Below the pieces are notes generated by a model. The model worked only from the letters and a program-made list of their open reading frames with translations, was not told the origin of the DNA and did not search any database. The position numbers and the translations under genes are program-made. From positions 1 to 37,726 of IMG/VR virus record IMGVR_UViG_3300005582_000036: 37,726 nt of DNA; one strand, written 5' to 3'. Positions 35,910 through 37,726 of the stretch are shown here, piece by piece; within the stretch, counting starts at the first letter, position 1, and every line of letters starts with the position of its first letter. This DNA is from a virus.

Positions 35910-37726
35910 TTACGCCGGTTTGTTGCAGGGTACTAAGGCAAAGCAGGGTTGTTCGCCATTTTCTCCAGTTAATTTTGTCACATCCAGATTGATCTTCACA
36001 TCAATTGGAGCCCCCTTATAAACAAGTTCGATTTCCGGTTTTTCTGGCATGACCAACTTGATTTCCGAAGGAGCGCCTATCAATTCAATTGCAGATGGTA
36101 TTCCAACAACTTGAATTTTTTCTGGTATTCCAGAAGCATCAATCTTTATTGTTGGCATAACATTTGGAACTTCTAATTTAATTGAACTTGGAAGATTTGA
36201 TGTCTCAAGCTTAATTGATGATGGTATGTTAGTGGCCAAAAGCTCTATTGTTGAAGGAACATTTTCAGAATTAATTCTGATTTCATTTGGTATGGGCACA
36301 TCTGGAGCAATAATCCTAATATCAGGAATTTTTGGCGACTCAACCCTGATTATTGCGGGTATGTCATGCAAAACCTTGATGTCTGGTATCTCGGGAATTT
36401 TCAAAGTAATTTCTGATGGTATTCCAACTTCTTCAGCTTGGATTCTTACAGGCTCCAATGGACTGAATGAATCCTGCTCTGAAAACAAATCCTTGACTTT
36501 AGTGAATGGCGTACTTGCTGGGGCACATTGCACGGTCACAACAGCACTCAGTTTTGGAGGAGTTCCCCACGAAACAGGGATGTAGGGCGGTGTTCCCCAA
36601 TCTACTGATATAGGCCCTAATTTTGGTGCTGGGGCAAATTGAATCTTCGGGAAAGTTGGCGCTGGACCAAATGAAATTCTTGATGGCAAATCATCAATAA
36701 CCTGAATGAAAAGGGGAATATCATCAACCAGAACAATTGCATCAGGAATATCATCATAAAGCTCAATAATAGTTGGTATGTCTGATGCCAAAGTTATTGT
36801 CTCAGGAAGATCATCTGCCAAATTAATTGATGTTGGAAGATCATCATTGAGGTCTATGCTTTCTGGCAGGTTTGCAATTAAATTTATGTTTTCTGGAATA
36901 GTACCAACTAAATTTATGCTCCTTGGTAGATTTTCTACAAGTGTAATGATATCTGGCACAGTAGACTCAAGCGTAATAACATCTGGAATATCTTCCATAA
37001 CATTTATTTCACTTGGTATATTATCAATTACATTGATATTTGATGGCAAATCATGACTCAAAGAAATAACAGATGGAATTTCACTAGTAACAGAAATAAC
37101 AGATGGTATGTTTCCAGTTATTGATATTAGTGTTGGTATAGTTGCCGTTACTTGAATCGAAATTATTGATGGTATTTCTAGACCAATCACAGTAATAGTT
37201 GAAGGAATGTCTTCAAGAATTGAAATTATTCTTGTTATGTCATCAATAATTGAAATAACTGTAGGTAAGTCGTCATACAACTCAATATATGGAGGCAAAT
37301 CATCCAAAAATGGTATATTGGTTGGTAATGAGTCAAATACTGTAATAACTGGGTCAATATCATCTTCTACTATAATGACAGGAGTGATATCGTCTTCTAC
37401 TGTAATGACAGGAGTGATATCGTCTTCTACTGTAATGACAGGAGTGATATCGTCTTCTACTGTAATGACAGGAGTGATATCGTCATTCACTATTATGATT
37501 GTTGGCAAACTATCTGTTACTACAATCGTGGTAGGCAAATCATCGTCTATTGTAATAGTTGTAGGTAAATCATCATCTACTGTAATAGTTGTAGGCACAT
37601 CATCAATAATATTTATAATTGTTGGTATATCTTCAACAATGGCTATTGTAGTAGGAATGTCTTCTATTATTGTGATGATTTCAGGTATATCTTCATCAAT
37701 GGTGATAGTTGTCGGAATATCACTAT
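35910..37726 (-). CDS. Giant decapeptide-repeat protein, probable fibre or surface protein (5' end outside window)
   Basis: At least 604 residues; the frame is open to the right edge, so the true start lies outside (an apparent start at 37598 is an internal GTG inside a repeat). From the edge to residue about 355, the chain consists of 35 ten-residue repeats with consensus (I/L)-P-(T/S)-x-I-x-(V/L)-x-D-D. Then comes a Pro-rich segment with WGTPPYIPVSWGTPPK, and 13-14 looser repeats of 9-12 residues (IPSEITLK, IPDIKVL, IPSSIKLE). It ends in a short conserved-looking tail with two cysteines (QPCFALVPCNKPA). One strand every ten residues suggests a beta-solenoid rod; Asp pairs could bind calcium. 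No known family recognised. The DUF115-like gene follows in the same transcript. Confidence 0.8.
   Translation of the reverse strand, partial: SDIPTTITIDEDIPEIITIIEDIPTTIAIVEDIPTIINIIDDVPTTITVDDDLPTTITIDDDLPTTIVVTDSLPTIIIVNDDITPVITVEDDITPVITVEDDITPVITVEDDITPVIIVEDDIDPVITVFDSLPTNIPFLDDLPPYIELYDDLPTVISIIDDITRIISILEDIPSTITVIGLEIPSIISIQVTATIPTLISITGNIPSVISVTSEIPSVISLSHDLPSNINVIDNIPSEINVMEDIPDVITLESTVPDIITLVENLPRSINLVGTIPENINLIANLPESIDLNDDLPTSINLADDLPETITLASDIPTIIELYDDIPDAIVLVDDIPLFIQVIDDLPSRISFGPAPTFPKIQFAPAPKLGPISVDWGTPPYIPVSWGTPPKLSAVVTVQCAPASTPFTKVKDLFSEQDSFSPLEPVRIQAEEVGIPSEITLKIPEIPDIKVLHDIPAIIRVESPKIPDIRIIAPDVPIPNEIRINSENVPSTIELLATNIPSSIKLETSNLPSSIKLEVPNVMPTIKIDASGIPEKIQVVGIPSAIELIGAPSEIKLVMPEKPEIELVYKGAPIDVKINLDVTKLTGENGEQPCFALVPCNKPA
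36660..37726 (-). repeat. Region encoding 35 decapeptide repeats
   Basis: Thirty-base period throughout, with variable sequence except at Pro, Ile and Asp-Asp codons. Two units are longer (11 and 12 residues: near positions 37176-37210). Most units have diverged at the DNA level. Confidence 0.9.
37381..37470 (-). repeat. Three identical 30-bp tandem repeats
   Basis: Perfect copies at 37381-37410, 37411-37440 and 37441-37470, with partial copies on both sides, encoding ITPVITVEDD. Identity at the third codon position shows recent amplification. Confidence 0.95.

Noticed and set aside
36226-37056. Ser/Ile-rich ORFs on the plus strand
   Set aside because: They are antisense shadows of the decapeptide-repeat gene, kept open by its repeat composition.
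37364-37484. CRISPR-like 30-bp repeats
   Set aside because: Repeats are directly tandem with no spacers, keep one reading frame and encode protein repeats.

Overview
The window looks like part of the genome of a large, AT-rich tailed bacteriophage with a T4-type head and packaging module. The evidence is a set of recognisable T4-family proteins: major capsid protein (gp23-like, cut by the left edge), scaffold (gp22-like), prohead protease (gp21-like), portal (gp20-like) and large terminase (gp17-like). No tail sheath, tube or baseplate genes, tRNA genes, rRNA genes or integrase are visible. Strong Shine-Dalgarno sequences precede most genes and all three stop codons are used as stops. The host cannot be named. 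A lipoprotein and a heptosyltransferase-like enzyme hint weakly at a Gram-negative host.

Layout. (A) 1-8922, mostly minus strand: portal (with an intein), two small genes, a 606-residue basic head-cluster protein, protease, scaffold and capsid protein. A plus-strand pair (4724-5746) interrupts this cluster; it holds a possible capsid-targeted internal protein and a papain-fold peptidase. (B) 8989-19776, accessory region with frequent strand flips: two sulfotransferases, M14-, M28- and thermolysin-like metallopeptidases, a papain-like cysteine peptidase, a polyaspartate protein, a lipoprotein, a virion protein with an FCCH-like domain and a ferritin-like protein. (C) 19854-24032, plus strand: terminase operon ending in a 2H phosphoesterase and a virion-like protein. 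(D) 24029-28868: a secreted trypsin-like protease, a PD-(D/E)XK nuclease divergent from a TOPRIM primase, a glycine-zipper membrane protein and an oxygenase-like protein. (E) 28865-37726, mostly minus strand: a tandem DUF5659 protein, an actin-like ATPase, glycosyltransferase-like genes, a virion-like protein and, running off the right edge, a protein built from at least 35 ten-residue repeats.

How it fits together. The head genes make and mature the prohead, and terminase with portal packages the DNA. Primase and nuclease serve replication or recombination. Sulfotransferases, glycosyltransferases and the repeat protein could form a surface-modification and fibre module. Six accessory peptidases of five or six unrelated folds, at least four with secretion or membrane signals, are the most unusual trait of the region. 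Genes are packed tightly: many convergent pairs overlap or abut, and no gene-free stretch exceeds 300 bases. The largest gap, 4493-4723, holds a palindrome, a potentially structured leader and a candidate promoter.

The most interesting unexplained items are the decapeptide-repeat gene, two 21-bp palindromes with compensatory changes, a recurrent ACTATATAT box upstream of genes, the structured leader of the capsid operon, the portal intein with a non-LAGLIDADG insert, and the peptidase set.
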